Assembly (NCBI RefSeq): GCF_029892565.1
Contig: NZ_JARXVH010000021.1
Coordinates: 102,524 to 166,523, forward strand
Source of the DNA: Streptomyces pseudovenezuelae
Lineage (GTDB): Bacteria > Actinomycetota > Actinomycetes > Streptomycetales > Streptomycetaceae
Direction of reading: 5' to 3'
Length of the DNA: 64,000 bases
Shown here: piece by piece, positions 34,739-47,171 of the stretch
How the letters are laid out: every line of letters starts with the position of its first letter
Numbering within the stretch: position 1 is the stretch's first letter
Made by a program: the position numbers and the translations under genes
Notes under the pieces: model-generated
The model's input: the letters and a program-made list of their open reading frames with translations, nothing else
What the model was told of the DNA's origin: nothing
Database searches by the model: none

Positions 34739-34775
34739 AGGAGCCCCGGACCGCTCGACGCGGTCCGGGGCTCCT
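34739..34775. terminator. bidirectional terminator between tagH-like gene and gdhB
   Basis: A perfect 16-bp stem (AGGAGCCCCGGACCGC, arms 34739-34754 and 34760-34775) with a 5-nt loop is followed on the plus strand by TTCTGTTCTT. It lies between convergent genes. A short CCCGGCA tandem repeat precedes it (34710-34734). Confidence 0.9.
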
Positions 34776-34790
34776 TTCTGTTCTTACTGG

Positions 34791-37700
34791 CTACGCATGC
34801 GCCCGCAGCAGCGTCCGCATCGTCCGCATCGCCACCGACAGGTTGGCCAGGTCGAACGCCTCCGAGCTCTGGATCTCGTCCAGCGTCGTGCGGGCCCGGC
34901 CGAGGATCGGCGCGTTCTTCTCCTCCCAGGCCTTGAAGCGCTGCTCGGGGGTCGAGGTGCCGTTGCCGACGGCCAGGACGTCGGCGGTCAGCGCCGAGTG
35001 CGCCGCGTAGAGGTCCTCGCGGATGGAGGCGCGGGCCATGGACTGCCAGCGGTCGGCGCGGGGCAGCTCGATGATGCGATCCATGAGCTGGGTGATGTGG
35101 AGGCGGTCGGCGAGGTCGTAGTAGACCTCGGCGACGTCCATCGGCTCCTTGCCCATGCGGTCGGCCACCGAGACGATGTCCAGCGCAGGGAAGGCCGAGG
35201 AGAAACCGGCCACGCGCGTGGCCAGCTCGCCCGGGACACCGGCGCCGGTCAGCTCGTCGTAGATCCGCTGCCACCACTCCAGGTCCGCTCCGCGCAGCAG
35301 CTTCGGCAGCTGCTGCCAGACCTGCTCGACCCGCTCGGCGAAGAACTCCACCGTCTCGGCGAGCTGCAGCGGCTGGCGCCGGTTGTTGAGCAGCCAGCGC
35401 GTGCCGCGCTCGACGAGCCGCCGCGAGTGCAGCCGGATCCGGGTCTGGACGGCGGCCTCGACCTGGTTGTCCAGGGCCTCGACCGCGTCCCACACCGGCG
35501 CCGAGCTGAAGATCCTGCGCGCCACGGTCTGGGCCCGGACGATCTCCTCAAGGGACGCCCCCGTCTCCTCACGGAGCCGGTGCAGATACGTCGTACCGCC
35601 CGTGTTGACCGTGTCGTTGACCAGCACGGTCGTCACGATCTCCCGGCTCAGCGGGTGCTTGTCCATGTACTCGGGGAACTTCTCGCGCAGCGCCGTCGGG
35701 AAGTACGCGCGCAGCAGGGCGCGCAGGTAGGGGTCGTCCGGCAGCGTGGTGTGCAGCAGCTCGTCGGCGACCGTGATCTTCGTGTACGCCATCAGCACGG
35801 CCGTCTCCGGGCTGGTCAGCCCCTGGCCCTGAGCGAGGCGTTCGCGGATCTGGCGGTCGGTCGGCAGGAACTCCAGCGCCCGGTCGAGGTGGCCCTCGCG
35901 CACCAGGTGGCGGATGAACCGCTGCTGGGCGTGGAGCATGTCCTTGGACTGGGCAAGGGCGTTGGCGATCGCGGTGTTCTGCGCGTAGTTGTTGCGCAGG
36001 ACCAGCCGGCCGACCTCGTCGGTCATCTCGGCGAGCAGCTTGTTGCGCTGCTTGACTGTCATGTCGCCGTCGGTGACCAGGCCGTTGAGCAGGATCTTGA
36101 TGTTCACCTCGTGGTCGGAGGTGTCCACGCCCGCGCTGTTGTCGATCGCGTCCGTGTTGATCTTGCCACCGGCCAGCGCGAACTCGATCCGGCCCAGCTG
36201 GGTCAGCCCGAGGTTGCCGCCCTCGCCGACGACCTTGACGCGCAGGTCGGCGCCGTCGACGCGGATCGGGTCGTTGGCCTTGTCGCCGACGTCCGCGTGG
36301 GTCTCGGTGGACGCCTTCACATACGTACCGATGCCGCCGTTCCACAGCAGGTCCACCGGCGCCTTGAGGATCGCCTTCATCAGGTCGGCCGGGGTCATCT
36401 TGGCGACCTTGTCCTCGATACCGAGGGCCTCGCGGATGTGGGAGTTGACCGGAATGGCCTTGGCGGTACGGGGGAAGATGCCGCCGCCGGTGGAGATGAG
36501 CTCCGTGTTGTAGTCGGCCCAGCTGGAGCGCGGCAGCTCGAAGACGCGGCGGCGCTCGGCGTAGGAGGGGGCCGCCTCCGGGTGCGGGTCGATGAAGATG
36601 TGCCGGTGGTCGAAGGCGGCGACCAGGCGGATGGGCTCGGACAGCAGCATGCCGTTGCCGAACACGTCACCGGACATGTCACCGATGCCGACGACCGTGA
36701 AGTCCTCGCTCTGCGTGTCGACGTCCAGCTCCCGGAAGTGCCGCTTCACGGACTCCCAGGCGCCGCGGGCGGTGATGCCCATGCCCTTGTGGTCGTAACC
36801 CGCCGAGCCGCCGGAGGCGAAGGCGTCGCCGAGCCAGAAGTTGTACGTCTCCGCGACCCCGTTGGCGATGTCCGAGAACGTCGCCGTGCCCTTGTCGGCG
36901 GCGACCACGAGGTACGTGTCGTCCTCGTCGTGCCGCACGACGTCCGCCGGGGGCACGACCTCGCCGGCCACCATGTTGTCGGTGATGTCGAGCAGGGCCG
37001 AGATGAACGTCTTGTAGCTGGAGATGCCCTCCGCGAGCCACGCGTCCCGGTCCACGCTCGGGTCCGGGAGCTGCTTGGCGACGAAGCCGCCCTTGGCGCC
37101 GACCGGCACGATGACGGTGTTCTTCACCATCTGCGCCTTGACCAGGCCGAGGATCTCGGTGCGGAAGTCCTCCTTGCGGTCCGACCAGCGCAGACCACCG
37201 CGCGCGACCTTGCCGAAGCGCAGGTGCACGCCCTCCACCTGCGGCGAGTACACCCAGATCTCGTACGCCGGTCGCGGCGCGGGCAGATCCGGGATGGCCT
37301 GCGGGTCGAACTTCATGGACACGTACGCGTGCGGCTTGCCGCCCGCCGCCTCCTGGAAGAAGTTCGTCCGCAGCGTCGCCTTGATGACCGTCAGGAAGGA
37401 CCGCAGGATGCGGTCCTCGTCGAGGGAGGCCACCTGGTCGAGGGCCGCGTCGACCTCTTCGAGGAGTGCGTCGACGATCTCGTGGCCCGCGCGCTGGCGG
37501 TCCGGCGACATCCGCGCCTCGAACAGGGAGACCAGCAGCCGGGTGGTGTGGACATTGTTCCGGAGGGTGTCCTCCATGTAGTCCTGGCTGAAGGTGGAGC
37601 CCGCCTGGCGCAGGTACTTGGCGTACGCCCGCAGCACCATCGCCTGGCGCCAGTTGAGACCGGCGCTCAGCACCAGCGAGTTGAAGCCGTCGTTCTCCGC

Positions 37701-39746
37701 CTTGCCGGTCCAGGTGGCGGCGAAGGCCTCCTGGAAGCGCTCGCGGCCGTCGTCGCCGAGGTAGTCCCCGCTGCCGTTCTGCGACTTGGGCATGCGCAGG
37801 CCGAAGTCGTAGATCCAGGCGATGCTGCGGTCCGAGCAGCGCAGTTCGTAGGGCCGCTCGTCCATCACCTCGACGCCGAGCCGGTTGAGCACCGGCAGCA
37901 CCGCGGAGAGGGTGATCGAGCCGCCCTTGCGGTAGATCTTGAACCGGCGCTCCTCGGGTGCGGCGCCCACCGGCTCGTACAGGCTGAGCGCGAAGTCCTT
38001 GCCGCTCTCCGAGTGGGGGTCGCTGAGCTGTTCCAGGTGGACCAGGTCGGCGACCGCGGAGCGCGGGGAGTGGTCGGCCTTGTAGCCCTCGGGGAAGGCA
38101 CTGCCGTACCGGCGCAGCAGCTCTGCGGCCTTCTCCTCGCCGCACTCGGAGTTCAGCGCCTCCCCGAACGCGTCCGCCCAGGAGCGGGCGGCCTCGACCA
38201 GGCGGGCCTCGATGCGCTCCTTGTCGGCGTCGGACAGCTGCGGCAGCTCGGTGCCCTGCGGGACGCGCACCACGAAGTGCAGCCTGGAGAGGATCGACTC
38301 GGTGTTCCAGGCCGTGAAGTCGACGCTGGTACCGCCCAGTTGCTCCTTGAGGATGTCGATGATCCGCAGCCGGACGCCGGTGGTGTAGCGGTCGCGCGGG
38401 AGGTAGACGAGGGCCGAGTAGTAGCGGCCGTACTCGTCCTGGCGCAGGTAGAGGCGCAGGCGCCGGCGCTCCTGCAGATAGAGCACCGAGGTGACGATGG
38501 ACTGCAGCTCGTCGACCGGGGTCTGGAAGAGCTCGTCGCGCGGGTACGTCTCCATGATCTGCAGCAGGTCGCGCCCGTCATGGCTGTTGGGCGAGAAGCC
38601 GGCCCGGTCCAGGACCTCTTCGACCTTGCGGCGGATGACCGGAACCCGGCGCACCGATTCGGTGTACGCGGCGGACGAGAACAGCCCGAGGAACCGGCGC
38701 TCACCGATCACGTTGCCGTCCGCGTCGAACTTCTTGACGCCGATGTAGTCCAGGTACGACGGCCGGTGCACGGTCGAGCGGCTGTTGGCCTTCGTCAGCA
38801 CCAGGAGCTTGTGCTCGCGCGCCTTGGCGCGGGCGTCGGCGGGCAGCCGCTCGAAGGACGGGCTGACCGGGTGGCTCTCGTCACCGGCGTGCTGCGGGTC
38901 GGAGCGCAGGATGCCGAGGCCGGTGCCGGGCACGGCGGCCAGCGAGTCGTCGTCCCGCAGCTGGTACTCGCGGTAGCCGAGGAAGGTGAAGTGGTCGGCG
39001 GCCAGCCAGCGCAGCAGCTCGCGCGCCTCCTCGACGTCCTGGGCGCGCAGGTCGGAGGCGACGGGCTCCTTGGGCAGTTCGTCGGCCATGCGCAGCGCCG
39101 CGTCCCGCATCTTGTCCCAGTCCTCGACGGCCTCCCGGGCGTCGGACAGGACACGCAGCAGGTCGGCGGTGATCTGCTTGAGGTCGTCGCGGTCGGTCTC
39201 GCGGTCGATCTCGACGTGGATCCAGGACTCGATGTGCGCGTCGTGCGGCAGCTCGCCGCCCGACGGCGTGGTGAGCACCTCGATGAGCTTGCCGGTGACG
39301 TCACGGCGGACGACGACCTGCGGGTGGATCACCACGTGAATACCGCGGCCCTGCCGGGTCAGCTCGTTCGTCACGGAGTCCACGAGGAAGGGCATGTCGT
39401 CGGTGACGACCTCGACGACGGAGTGGCTGCACGTCCAGCCGTTCTCCTCGACGGTCGGGGTGTGCACCCGCACGTTGGCCGTGCCCTGCGGGCGGTTCTC
39501 GGCCAACCGGTAGTGCGAGAAGGCGGCCCCGAAAATGTCGACCGGCTCACGGTCGCCCAGATCCTCCGGGGCCGTGTGCAGGTAGTAGCGCTGGAGGAAC
39601 GCGAGTACGGATTCGCTGTCCGGGGTGTCCGGATCGCCCTCGTCCGCCGTCCCGGTCGGTAGGTTCCCCCCGACCGGGCTGTTCTCAGCTACCCGAGCGG
39701 CCCTCTCCAGCAGCTCGGCCTTGGCTTCGTCCAGCTTGGTCTGCAT
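34791..39746 (-). CDS. gdhB: NAD-specific glutamate dehydrogenase, large (about 180 kDa) type
   Basis: This enzyme oxidatively deaminates glutamate to 2-oxoglutarate with NAD+. The protein is 1651 aa, the size of the large L_180 class first described in Streptomyces. An N-terminal ACT-like regulatory region is followed by the catalytic Glu/Leu/Phe/Val dehydrogenase core around residues 800-1170 (KVARGGLRWSDRKEDFRTE; VIVPVGAKGGFV; DMSGDVFGNGMLLS; VGEGGNLGLTQLGRIE). A long helical C-terminal domain ends in MRTMRTLLRAHA. It is monocistronic, with a strong shared terminator and a long upstream region. Confidence 0.96.
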   Translation of the reverse strand: MQTKLDEAKAELLERAARVAENSPVGGNLPTGTADEGDPDTPDSESVLAFLQRYYLHTAPEDLGDREPVDIFGAAFSHYRLAENRPQGTANVRVHTPTVEENGWTCSHSVVEVVTDDMPFLVDSVTNELTRQGRGIHVVIHPQVVVRRDVTGKLIEVLTTPSGGELPHDAHIESWIHVEIDRETDRDDLKQITADLLRVLSDAREAVEDWDKMRDAALRMADELPKEPVASDLRAQDVEEARELLRWLAADHFTFLGYREYQLRDDDSLAAVPGTGLGILRSDPQHAGDESHPVSPSFERLPADARAKAREHKLLVLTKANSRSTVHRPSYLDYIGVKKFDADGNVIGERRFLGLFSSAAYTESVRRVPVIRRKVEEVLDRAGFSPNSHDGRDLLQIMETYPRDELFQTPVDELQSIVTSVLYLQERRRLRLYLRQDEYGRYYSALVYLPRDRYTTGVRLRIIDILKEQLGGTSVDFTAWNTESILSRLHFVVRVPQGTELPQLSDADKERIEARLVEAARSWADAFGEALNSECGEEKAAELLRRYGSAFPEGYKADHSPRSAVADLVHLEQLSDPHSESGKDFALSLYEPVGAAPEERRFKIYRKGGSITLSAVLPVLNRLGVEVMDERPYELRCSDRSIAWIYDFGLRMPKSQNGSGDYLGDDGRERFQEAFAATWTGKAENDGFNSLVLSAGLNWRQAMVLRAYAKYLRQAGSTFSQDYMEDTLRNNVHTTRLLVSLFEARMSPDRQRAGHEIVDALLEEVDAALDQVASLDEDRILRSFLTVIKATLRTNFFQEAAGGKPHAYVSMKFDPQAIPDLPAPRPAYEIWVYSPQVEGVHLRFGKVARGGLRWSDRKEDFRTEILGLVKAQMVKNTVIVPVGAKGGFVAKQLPDPSVDRDAWLAEGISSYKTFISALLDITDNMVAGEVVPPADVVRHDEDDTYLVVAADKGTATFSDIANGVAETYNFWLGDAFASGGSAGYDHKGMGITARGAWESVKRHFRELDVDTQSEDFTVVGIGDMSGDVFGNGMLLSEPIRLVAAFDHRHIFIDPHPEAAPSYAERRRVFELPRSSWADYNTELISTGGGIFPRTAKAIPVNSHIREALGIEDKVAKMTPADLMKAILKAPVDLLWNGGIGTYVKASTETHADVGDKANDPIRVDGADLRVKVVGEGGNLGLTQLGRIEFALAGGKINTDAIDNSAGVDTSDHEVNIKILLNGLVTDGDMTVKQRNKLLAEMTDEVGRLVLRNNYAQNTAIANALAQSKDMLHAQQRFIRHLVREGHLDRALEFLPTDRQIRERLAQGQGLTSPETAVLMAYTKITVADELLHTTLPDDPYLRALLRAYFPTALREKFPEYMDKHPLSREIVTTVLVNDTVNTGGTTYLHRLREETGASLEEIVRAQTVARRIFSSAPVWDAVEALDNQVEAAVQTRIRLHSRRLVERGTRWLLNNRRQPLQLAETVEFFAERVEQVWQQLPKLLRGADLEWWQRIYDELTGAGVPGELATRVAGFSSAFPALDIVSVADRMGKEPMDVAEVYYDLADRLHITQLMDRIIELPRADRWQSMARASIREDLYAAHSALTADVLAVGNGTSTPEQRFKAWEEKNAPILGRARTTLDEIQSSEAFDLANLSVAMRTMRTLLRAHA

Positions 39747-40326
39747 TGTCCTCTGGCTCCTGTCGCGCGCCGTTGCGTGACGTAGAAGGAAGTACGGGGT
39801 CTTCCCCTGCGGCTCGACGCCACGGCCCGGGGTCTCCGGTCTGCTCCGACGCTATGCCGCAAGGTGAGATGAGCGGGGGGTTATCAGCCAATGTCGGCGC
39901 CCCCGATGGGTGTGACGCTGCTCTCGGCGGCGCCTCTTCCAGGGGGGTGCGCGGCGCCTCGGCGGCGCTCACGCCTCCGTCCCGCCCGCGCGGACCAGCG
40001 ACCGCCGCCCGGACACGGATGTGGTCCGTGTTCACCGGGCGCAGGGCAGGGGCGACAGTGCCCCCGCGAGCTATCGCGCTGATCACGCCACCCAGGCTAT
40101 CGCTCCCTGCGGGGGCCCCGTCATGAGCCGTATGTGTACAAAACCAGGGGTGGAACTTTGACGTTCTGCACAGGAGCGAAGTACGCGCCGAGGGCGTATC
40201 CCGCGCAAGCGCAGACAGGGCGGACAGTGGTGACAGTCCGCCGTGAAAGTCCCCATGCGCTCCCTCCCTCCTCCGTTCGGCGCACGCCCCCTTGGCAAGC
40301 GCGCCCGACGGGGGCACGTTGCCGAC
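39747..40326. other. 580-bp intergenic region upstream of gdhB and the DJ-1 gene
   Basis: This divergent promoter region shows several open frames but none with a ribosome binding site and recognisable protein. The segment around 40125-40165 is notably A/T-richer (GTATGTGTACAAAACC; a TTGACG hexamer at 40157-40162) and is the likeliest promoter location. No gene is supported. Confidence 0.5.
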
Positions 40327-40893
40327 ATGACAGCCAAAATCCTGATCGTCACCGGCGACGCGGCGGAGTCCCTGGAGGTCCTGTACCCCTACCAGCGGCT
40401 CCGCGAAGAGGGCTACGAGGTCCACATCGCGGCCCCCACGCGCAAGCAGCTCCGGTTCGTCGTCCACGACTTCGAACCCGGCTTCGACACGTACACCGAG
40501 AAGCCCGGCTACACCTGGCCGGCCGACCTGGCCTTCGCCGACGTCGACCCCGGTCAGTACGTCGCCCTCGTCATCCCCGGCGGCCGCGCCCCCGAGTACC
40601 TGCGCAACGACCCGGAGCTGCGCAAGATCCTCAAGTCCTTCTTCGACGCGGACAAACCGGTCGCCCAGATCTGCCACGGCCCCCTGCTCACCGCGGCGAT
40701 CGACAGCCTCCGCGGCCGCCGGGTCACGGCGTACCCCGCTCTTGAGCCCGACATGCAGGCCGCCGGAGCCACCTTCCAGGACGCCGAGGCAGTCGTCGAC
40801 GGCACCCTGGTCTCCTCCCGCGCCTGGCCGGACCACCCGGCCTGGATGCGGGAGTTCCTGACGGTGCTGCGCGCGAAGGCACCGGTGACCTAG
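40327..40893 (+). CDS. DJ-1/PfpI family protein
   Basis: The 188-aa class I glutamine amidotransferase-like protein has the nucleophile elbow AQICHGPLL with Cys116, and the upstream VIPGGRAPEYLR loop. Members act as glyoxalases/deglycases, stress-response proteins or putative proteases; which applies here cannot be told. ATG 40327 gives the canonical start MTAKILIVTGD; an in-frame ATG at 40243 would add 28 residues without homology. Confidence 0.88.
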   Translation: MTAKILIVTGDAAESLEVLYPYQRLREEGYEVHIAAPTRKQLRFVVHDFEPGFDTYTEKPGYTWPADLAFADVDPGQYVALVIPGGRAPEYLRNDPELRKILKSFFDADKPVAQICHGPLLTAAIDSLRGRRVTAYPALEPDMQAAGATFQDAEAVVDGTLVSSRAWPDHPAWMREFLTVLRAKAPVT

Positions 40894-41234
40894 GCGGTCG
40901 GCGGGGCGAGGTGGGTCGGTGGGTCGATTCGGGTCGGCGTGACCGGTCGGCGAGGTGGGGTGGGTCGGCCGGGCGTGAGTGCTCGGCGGGTCGACGTGAC
41001 CGGTCCGCACGCCGGCGCAACCGGCCGGCGAGGCCGGCTCGACCAGGCGGCGGGGCGCGGTGTCCTCTCGGGCGTCGCACCCCGACGCAGTCGCGTCGCT
41101 GCCCCTGTGCGCTGCCGACGGATGCGCGCCGCACACGGCCCCCCACGGGCTTGCGTCGCGCCACGCCCCGCACCCTGACAGGCTCACACCGCCCATCGCG
41201 CCGGTGAGTTCACACCGCTCCGCCCCCCGCAGGG
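40894..41234. other. 341-bp GC-rich intergenic region with degenerate repeats
   Basis: The region contains degenerate direct repeats of GGTCGGCGTGACCGGTCGGCG-like units (40900-41060) between convergent genes. No coding sequence or clear terminator is seen. Confidence 0.5.
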
Positions 41235-41900
41235 CTACGCCGCTATTCGCTCCGCCTCCGCGACCGCTTCCGCCAGCGTGTCCACCACCGGTACGCCCAC
41301 CGCTTCCAGGCTCGCCCGGCCGTGCGAACCGCCGGTGTAGAGCACGGCTCGCGCACCGACGTGCAGCGCGGCCACCGCGTCGTCGGCGGCGTCCCCGATC
41401 ACCACCGTGCGCGCGGGCTCCACCAACTCCAGTGCGCCGAGGTGGCGGACCATGTGCTCGGCCTTGCTGCCACCGGAGGGCCCGATCCGTCCTTCGACAC
41501 GGAGGAAGTGCGGTTCGATACCGAATCCCCGGACCAGCGGGACCAGTTCGTCGTGCCCGTACATGCTGAGCAGCGACTGGCTGCGCCCCGCCGACCGCCA
41601 CCCGGCGAGCAGCTCCACCGCACCGTCGGTGAGCCCGCACCCCACCCGGTGCTCGGTGTAGTACCGGTGGAAGGTCTCGTCCATGACCTCCCACTCGGCG
41701 TCGGTCGGCAGCCGCCCGAGCAGCCGCTCGTAGAACTTGGGCACCGGCACGCAGTACAGCGCCCGGTACCGCTCCATCGTGATCGACTCCAGGCCCAGCT
41801 CGGCGAAGGCCGCGTTCGTCGCACCGATGATCGCGTCGTTGTCGTGAAACAGCGTCCCGTTCCAGTCCCACACGATGTGGGCCCCTGTCTGCATCCCCAT
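41235..41900 (-). CDS. HAD-family hydrolase (phosphoglycolate phosphatase-like)
   Basis: This 221-aa haloacid dehalogenase-fold phosphatase has motif I HIVWDWNGTLFHD, with the nucleophile D12 and Asn at the position often held by a second Asp. Motif II is near residue 120, a Lys in GGSKAEHMVRHL near 150, and motif IV is VIGDAADDAVAA near 172. The cap domain is of the helical C1 type (VPVPKFYERLLGRLP). The substrate is unknown. ATG 41900 is chosen; ATG 41894 (MQTGAHIV) is nearly equivalent, while an upstream ATG at 41933 lacks support. Confidence 0.88.
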   Translation of the reverse strand: MGMQTGAHIVWDWNGTLFHDNDAIIGATNAAFAELGLESITMERYRALYCVPVPKFYERLLGRLPTDAEWEVMDETFHRYYTEHRVGCGLTDGAVELLAGWRSAGRSQSLLSMYGHDELVPLVRGFGIEPHFLRVEGRIGPSGGSKAEHMVRHLGALELVEPARTVVIGDAADDAVAALHVGARAVLYTGGSHGRASLEAVGVPVVDTLAEAVAEAERIAA

Positions 41901-42149
41901 GCCAAAAACGTACCCGTCGCCACTGACAATCAAGAGAACCGCAGGTCAGATGGGTACGGAAGCGGTGGGAGGGGCGAGGTAGGCAAGGCGGGGCCCGCGG
42001 GATGGTGAAGGCGGGAAGGACGAAGCGGGCGAGGCGGGCCGGCGCGGGGCCGGAGGGGCGACGCGAGCACGGCAGGCGTCCGCCACAGCCATCCGACACA
42101 GCCATCCGCACCACCCGCCGCAGGCACAGGCACAGGCGCAGGCGCCGAC

Positions 42150-42665
42150 TCAGTCCGCGAGCCCGACCAGGTTCGGGATCTCCTGCGTCGCGAACCACAG
42201 CAGCTCGTGGTCCTCGGCCCCGTCCACCACGAACTGCGCGTCGTCGTCCCCACCGTCCGCCGCACCGACGGCGTCGGCCGCGGCGGCCAAGTCCGTCTCC
42301 GCGTCGTCCGCGTCCACGTGCACGGCGGCCGCCTTCGCCAGCGCCACGGTCCCGGCGACCCGCACCTCACCCAGCGCCGCCGGGTCGAGCCCCCGGTCGG
42401 GGTCGGCGACCGCGGCACCGTCCGCCACGTCGACGGCGACGACGACCCGGCGCCGTACCGCCGCCGCGTCCGCGGCCAGCTGCCGCAGGGAGGCCAGCGC
42501 GGCCCGGTTCAGCGCCGCGTACTCCAGTTCCTCGATGTCGTCCGAGAGGTACCACTCGCGCAAGGCGGGGGTGACGGCGTAGGCGAGGAACGGCCCGGTC
42601 GCCAACTCGCCCGTCTTGTACGCCTCGGCGAGACCGGAGAGGGTCAGGGGGACGTAGACGCGCAT
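42150..42665 (-). CDS. conserved hypothetical protein (DUF6912-like)
   Basis: The 171-aa acidic, probably cytoplasmic protein starts MRVYVPLTLSGLAEAYKTGE and ends WFATQEIPNLVGLAD. I recall this as a conserved actinobacterial family (DUF6912) without known function. No catalytic motif or membrane helix is evident. A nested inverted repeat lies about 85 bp upstream of its start. Confidence 0.82.
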   Translation of the reverse strand: MRVYVPLTLSGLAEAYKTGELATGPFLAYAVTPALREWYLSDDIEELEYAALNRAALASLRQLAADAAAVRRRVVVAVDVADGAAVADPDRGLDPAALGEVRVAGTVALAKAAAVHVDADDAETDLAAAADAVGAADGGDDDAQFVVDGAEDHELLWFATQEIPNLVGLAD

Positions 42666-43016
42666 GGCTGGCCGCTTTCGGTCGATGGGTTCCGCAGGGG
42701 TCCCGGGGAGGGCTGAGCCGCGCCTCCCGAAGGGTCTTCAGGATACGTGCGGGACTCGTACGGGACTCGGTTGGAGTCCCCTTTCGAGTCCCCGTCCGCA
42801 CCTCGAAGGGCGTCCACCTCAGTCCTCGGAACTAACCCGGTGCACCCCGGAGATCTCGGGGTTTCACGCCCCCTCGATCACTCGGATAAGTGAACATTCC
42901 GGCCACCCCGACCCGGGCCACCGCTTCCTTGCCCCGGCCGCCTCCGCCGCCGTACAAGATCCCCAACGCAAAAGTTACTGCCCGGTATGAATCGGGCCGA
43001 GCGAACGGGGACACCC
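42666..43016. other. 351-bp divergent intergenic region with nested inverted repeats
   Basis: The region separates the divergent DUF6912-like and Rv3235-like genes. It contains the GGGACTC/GAGTCCC structure at 42751-42792 and a less GC-rich stretch at 42945-42990 near the Rv3235-like start. No gene was recognised. Confidence 0.55.
42751..42792. repeat. nested inverted repeat of GGGACTCG
   Basis: Two direct copies of GGGACTCG (42751-42758 and 42762-42769) are followed by two inverted copies (GAGTCCC at 42774-42780, CGAGTCCC at 42785-42792). The inner and outer arms can pair to form a stacked hairpin or cruciform, or the site could be a paired operator. Confidence 0.7.
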
Positions 43017-43898
43017 ATGCACAAGGTCATGACCAGGGCACAGCACCGCACGGCCACCCGCCCACCGGCCCGCCGCGACACGAGCCGCCCCGGCGGCACC
43101 CCGCCCCGCACGCCGGGCGGTACCGCGCCCCTCACTGCTCCGGACGGCGACCGCCCGCCGGGCTCCCGCGGGGGCACCCTCACCCCGCGCACAAGGCCCA
43201 CGGACGGCCGCCCACCGACGGGGCCGGGCAGGAGCACCACGACCGCCCCGGGGACCGTCACGCGGCCACGTGGCACGCCTGCTCCGGGCGCTGTCACGCC
43301 GACCCGGGACACCACGGCTCCGGTCCCGGCAACGCCGTCGCGGGACATCACGAGGGTGCCTGCCGCGCGTACCGCCACCGCCGCCGCTGGGCTCACCGCG
43401 CATACCGCCCCCGGCGCCGCGCCCTCCTCGCGCACCCCCGCCCACGCCCCACCCGGCACCGCCCTCGCCCCGGTCACCGCAAGCGGCGGCATGATGAGTC
43501 CCCCGAGCCGTACGACCGTCCCCGCCCAGGCCCGCCGCAGGCCGCCCGCTCCGCAGCCCCGCCCCACCGACCTCTTCGCCGACCGGCTCCTGGCGGTGCT
43601 GAGCGGTCAGCGCCCGGTGCACTGGATGCTCCGGCACACCGCGGGCCGCGCCTACGACGAACTGGCGCTGCTCGCCGACCGCACGCCCCTACGCACGCGT
43701 GGCGCCCGACCCGTCGTACGCGACATCGGCTACTTCGTCCCGCGCGCCGGTGCCATCGAGGCCTTCGCCCGGATCGGCGCCGGCGACCAGGTGCGGGCCA
43801 TGGCCTTCCGCCTGGAACAGGGCGCGGACCTGCGCTGGCGCTGCACGGCGGTGGAGATGGGCGGCCCGCGTCCGGCCCACCCCGCAGACGACGACTAG
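43017..43898 (+). CDS. Rv3235-family protein
   Basis: This 293-aa protein has a long Pro/Thr/Arg-rich disordered N-terminal half (about 1-175). The conserved C-terminal domain (DLFADRLLAVLSGQRPVHWM, ARIGAGDQVRAMAFRLE) resembles mycobacterial Rv3235, a family encoded next to secA in actinobacteria. Function is unknown. ATG 43017 is chosen because ACGGGGA lies just upstream; ATG 42987 has none. It converges with secA across a shared terminator. Confidence 0.82.
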   Translation: MHKVMTRAQHRTATRPPARRDTSRPGGTPPRTPGGTAPLTAPDGDRPPGSRGGTLTPRTRPTDGRPPTGPGRSTTTAPGTVTRPRGTPAPGAVTPTRDTTAPVPATPSRDITRVPAARTATAAAGLTAHTAPGAAPSSRTPAHAPPGTALAPVTASGGMMSPPSRTTVPAQARRRPPAPQPRPTDLFADRLLAVLSGQRPVHWMLRHTAGRAYDELALLADRTPLRTRGARPVVRDIGYFVPRAGAIEAFARIGAGDQVRAMAFRLEQGADLRWRCTAVEMGGPRPAHPADDD

Positions 43899-43970
43899 GC
43901 CCCGCCCCAGAGGCCCGTTGCCCGGCGCCCCGTCCCCGGCCCCGACGCCGTGCACGCCCCACCGCACGCC

Positions 43971-44005
43971 GAAGGGCCGGGCACCCTGGGGTGGCCCGGC
44001 CCTTC
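43971..44005. terminator. bidirectional terminator between Rv3235-like gene and secA
   Basis: An 11-bp perfect stem (GAAGGGCCGGG, arms 43971-43981 and 43995-44005) can be extended by an inner CACC/GGTG pairing. It lies between convergent genes. Confidence 0.85.
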
Positions 44006-44047
44006 CTGCGCTACGGCGCTCCAGGCGCCGTCACATGCTTCTCGTGG

Positions 44048-46891
<2,844 letters not shown>

Positions 46892-47171
46892 GGGGGTTGG
46901 TCTCCTTGCCGGTCGGGCCTGGCAGAGTCGGTTTCCTTGGACTTACTGAGCAACGGCCATCGTATGCGAGGACACCACCAAGCCGGGAGGCCTGTCGCGA
47001 CGACGACCTCTCACTGCTTCGCGCGCTGCTTCAAATCTTCTTCAAAGGGAACAACGGCCGGGCCCTGCCGATGGTGCCGCGCCCCGCCGACGAATTGCGC
47101 GAATTGTGATCACCCGCTCACGGAGCGCTAAAAGATGGCGCTCTCGCGGGCGTTCCGAGCAGAATCGGCCG

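Noticed and set aside
34539..39662. Very long open frame antisense to the NAD-glutamate dehydrogenase gene
   Set aside because: High-GC codon bias on the real gene keeps the antisense frame open. Its translation is low-complexity and resembles no protein, while the minus strand encodes a clear full-length enzyme.
39746..40126. 126-codon plus-strand frame starting at the gdhB start codon
   Set aside because: It begins inside the complementary gdhB start region, has no ribosome binding site and a low-complexity product.
40083..40352. 89-codon minus-strand frame upstream of the DJ-1 gene
   Set aside because: No ribosome binding site, Arg/Pro-rich random-like composition, and it overlaps the DJ-1 start.
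40900..41060. Tandem repeat array downstream of the DJ-1 gene
   Set aside because: The units are too degenerate to define a clear period; probably low-complexity GC-rich spacer.
39685..42198. Long minus-strand frame crossing the gdhB upstream region, the DJ-1 gene and the HAD gene
   Set aside because: It has no start with a ribosome binding site, low-complexity product, and overlaps two well-supported genes in other frames.
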